Below are positions 61,886-61,960 of a stretch of 61,960 bases of DNA, in pieces. A program made the translations under genes and the position numbers. Source of the DNA: an uncultured Lachnospiraceae bacterium (GTDB taxonomy: Bacteria; Bacillota; Clostridia; Lachnospirales; Lachnospiraceae); NCBI GenBank assembly GCA_902799015.1, contig CADBZI010000017.1:1-61960 (forward strand), given 5' to 3'. Each line of letters opens with the position of its first letter. The first letter of the stretch is position 1. The notes under the pieces were generated by a model that saw nothing but the letters and a program-made list of their open reading frames with translations, ran no database searches and was not told the origin of the DNA.

Positions 61886-61960
61886 GGATCGATACAAAGA
61901 AACTGAAACGGCTGCTCCTTTTGAATTTCCCCTATATCTTTGTCGGGCTGATTGCTACGA
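61882..61960 (+). CDS. start of a VirD4/TraG-like conjugation coupling protein (partial)
   Basis: ATG at 61882 overlaps the preceding stop by 4 bases and begins MRIDTKKLKRLLLLNFPYIF, then VGLIAT to the window edge. A charged start, then LLLLNxPYxF and a membrane segment, resembles the start of coupling proteins of Firmicute conjugative elements (for example KKLLLLNLPY). Only 26 residues are seen, so the identification is tentative. Confidence 0.45.
   Translation, partial: MRIDTKKLKRLLLLNFPYIFVGLIAT

Overview
The window reads as chromosomal DNA of an anaerobic Firmicute, most likely a Lachnospiraceae-type Clostridium relative. Genes have strong AGGAGG ribosome sites, moderately GC-rich codons, a tryptophan T-box leader, ribose-type and BMP-type ABC importers, and fibre-degrading enzymes. 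No rRNA, tRNA or CRISPR array was seen. Taxonomy is inferred from gene content only.

Layout. 0-12 kb is a housekeeping/accessory stretch: an exported protein, a rhomboid protease, a HIT protein, a GH36 alpha-galactosidase divergent from a GH9 cellulase, a tyrosine phosphatase, a YbaK-type deacylase, a membrane-bound PP2C phosphatase and a YihY membrane protein. 12.4-13.2 kb is an SDR dehydrogenase with a strong terminator.

13.3-35.6 kb is a large inositol (cyclitol) locus: iolE, iolG, a LacI-type regulator, iolH, iolD (frameshifted), iolB. These are followed by an unusual block: an archaeal-type (type II) GAPDH, an archaeal-type phosphoglycerate kinase, a nickel-pincer LarA-family racemase, a malic enzyme and a split transketolase (N-terminal half broken). 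Two ribose-type ABC importers follow. Between them lies a deletion scar that joins the 3' end of an AraC gene to the 3' end of a second transketolase gene, so a second, related locus seems to have been present and then lost in part. The usual lower-pathway genes iolC, iolJ and iolA are absent from the window. This makes the GAPDH/PGK/LarA/malic-enzyme block the best candidate for an undescribed branch of cyclitol catabolism.

35.8-42.4 kb holds a MATE exporter and a complete BMP-type nucleoside importer with a long untranslated leader. 42.4-50.2 kb holds larE (which makes the LarA cofactor) and a phosphorelay cluster: a hybrid kinase, a receiver-degenerate GGDEF-EAL protein, a lone HPt protein and a 1131-residue fusion of an amino-acid permease with a hybrid histidine kinase carrying two receivers. 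That fusion is probably a transporter-sensor. 50.2-56.6 kb holds a TrpB-like synthase under a Trp T-box, an exported acidic protein, a peptidase C11 remnant, an amino-acid binding protein with its permease, and a threonine aldolase.

56.8 kb to the end holds a small XRE regulator with two MATE-type transporters, the second carrying a C-terminal ATPase-like domain. After it come about 570 bases without a gene that contain 10-bp-phased TTGCC/GGCA repeats, then an XRE regulator, a small membrane protein and the first codons of a protein resembling VirD4/TraG coupling proteins. The right edge may therefore be the start of an integrative conjugative element.

A recurring feature is that the solute-binding proteins and other exported proteins have AxA-type signal peptides and no lipobox cysteine, which is unusual for a Gram-positive cell.
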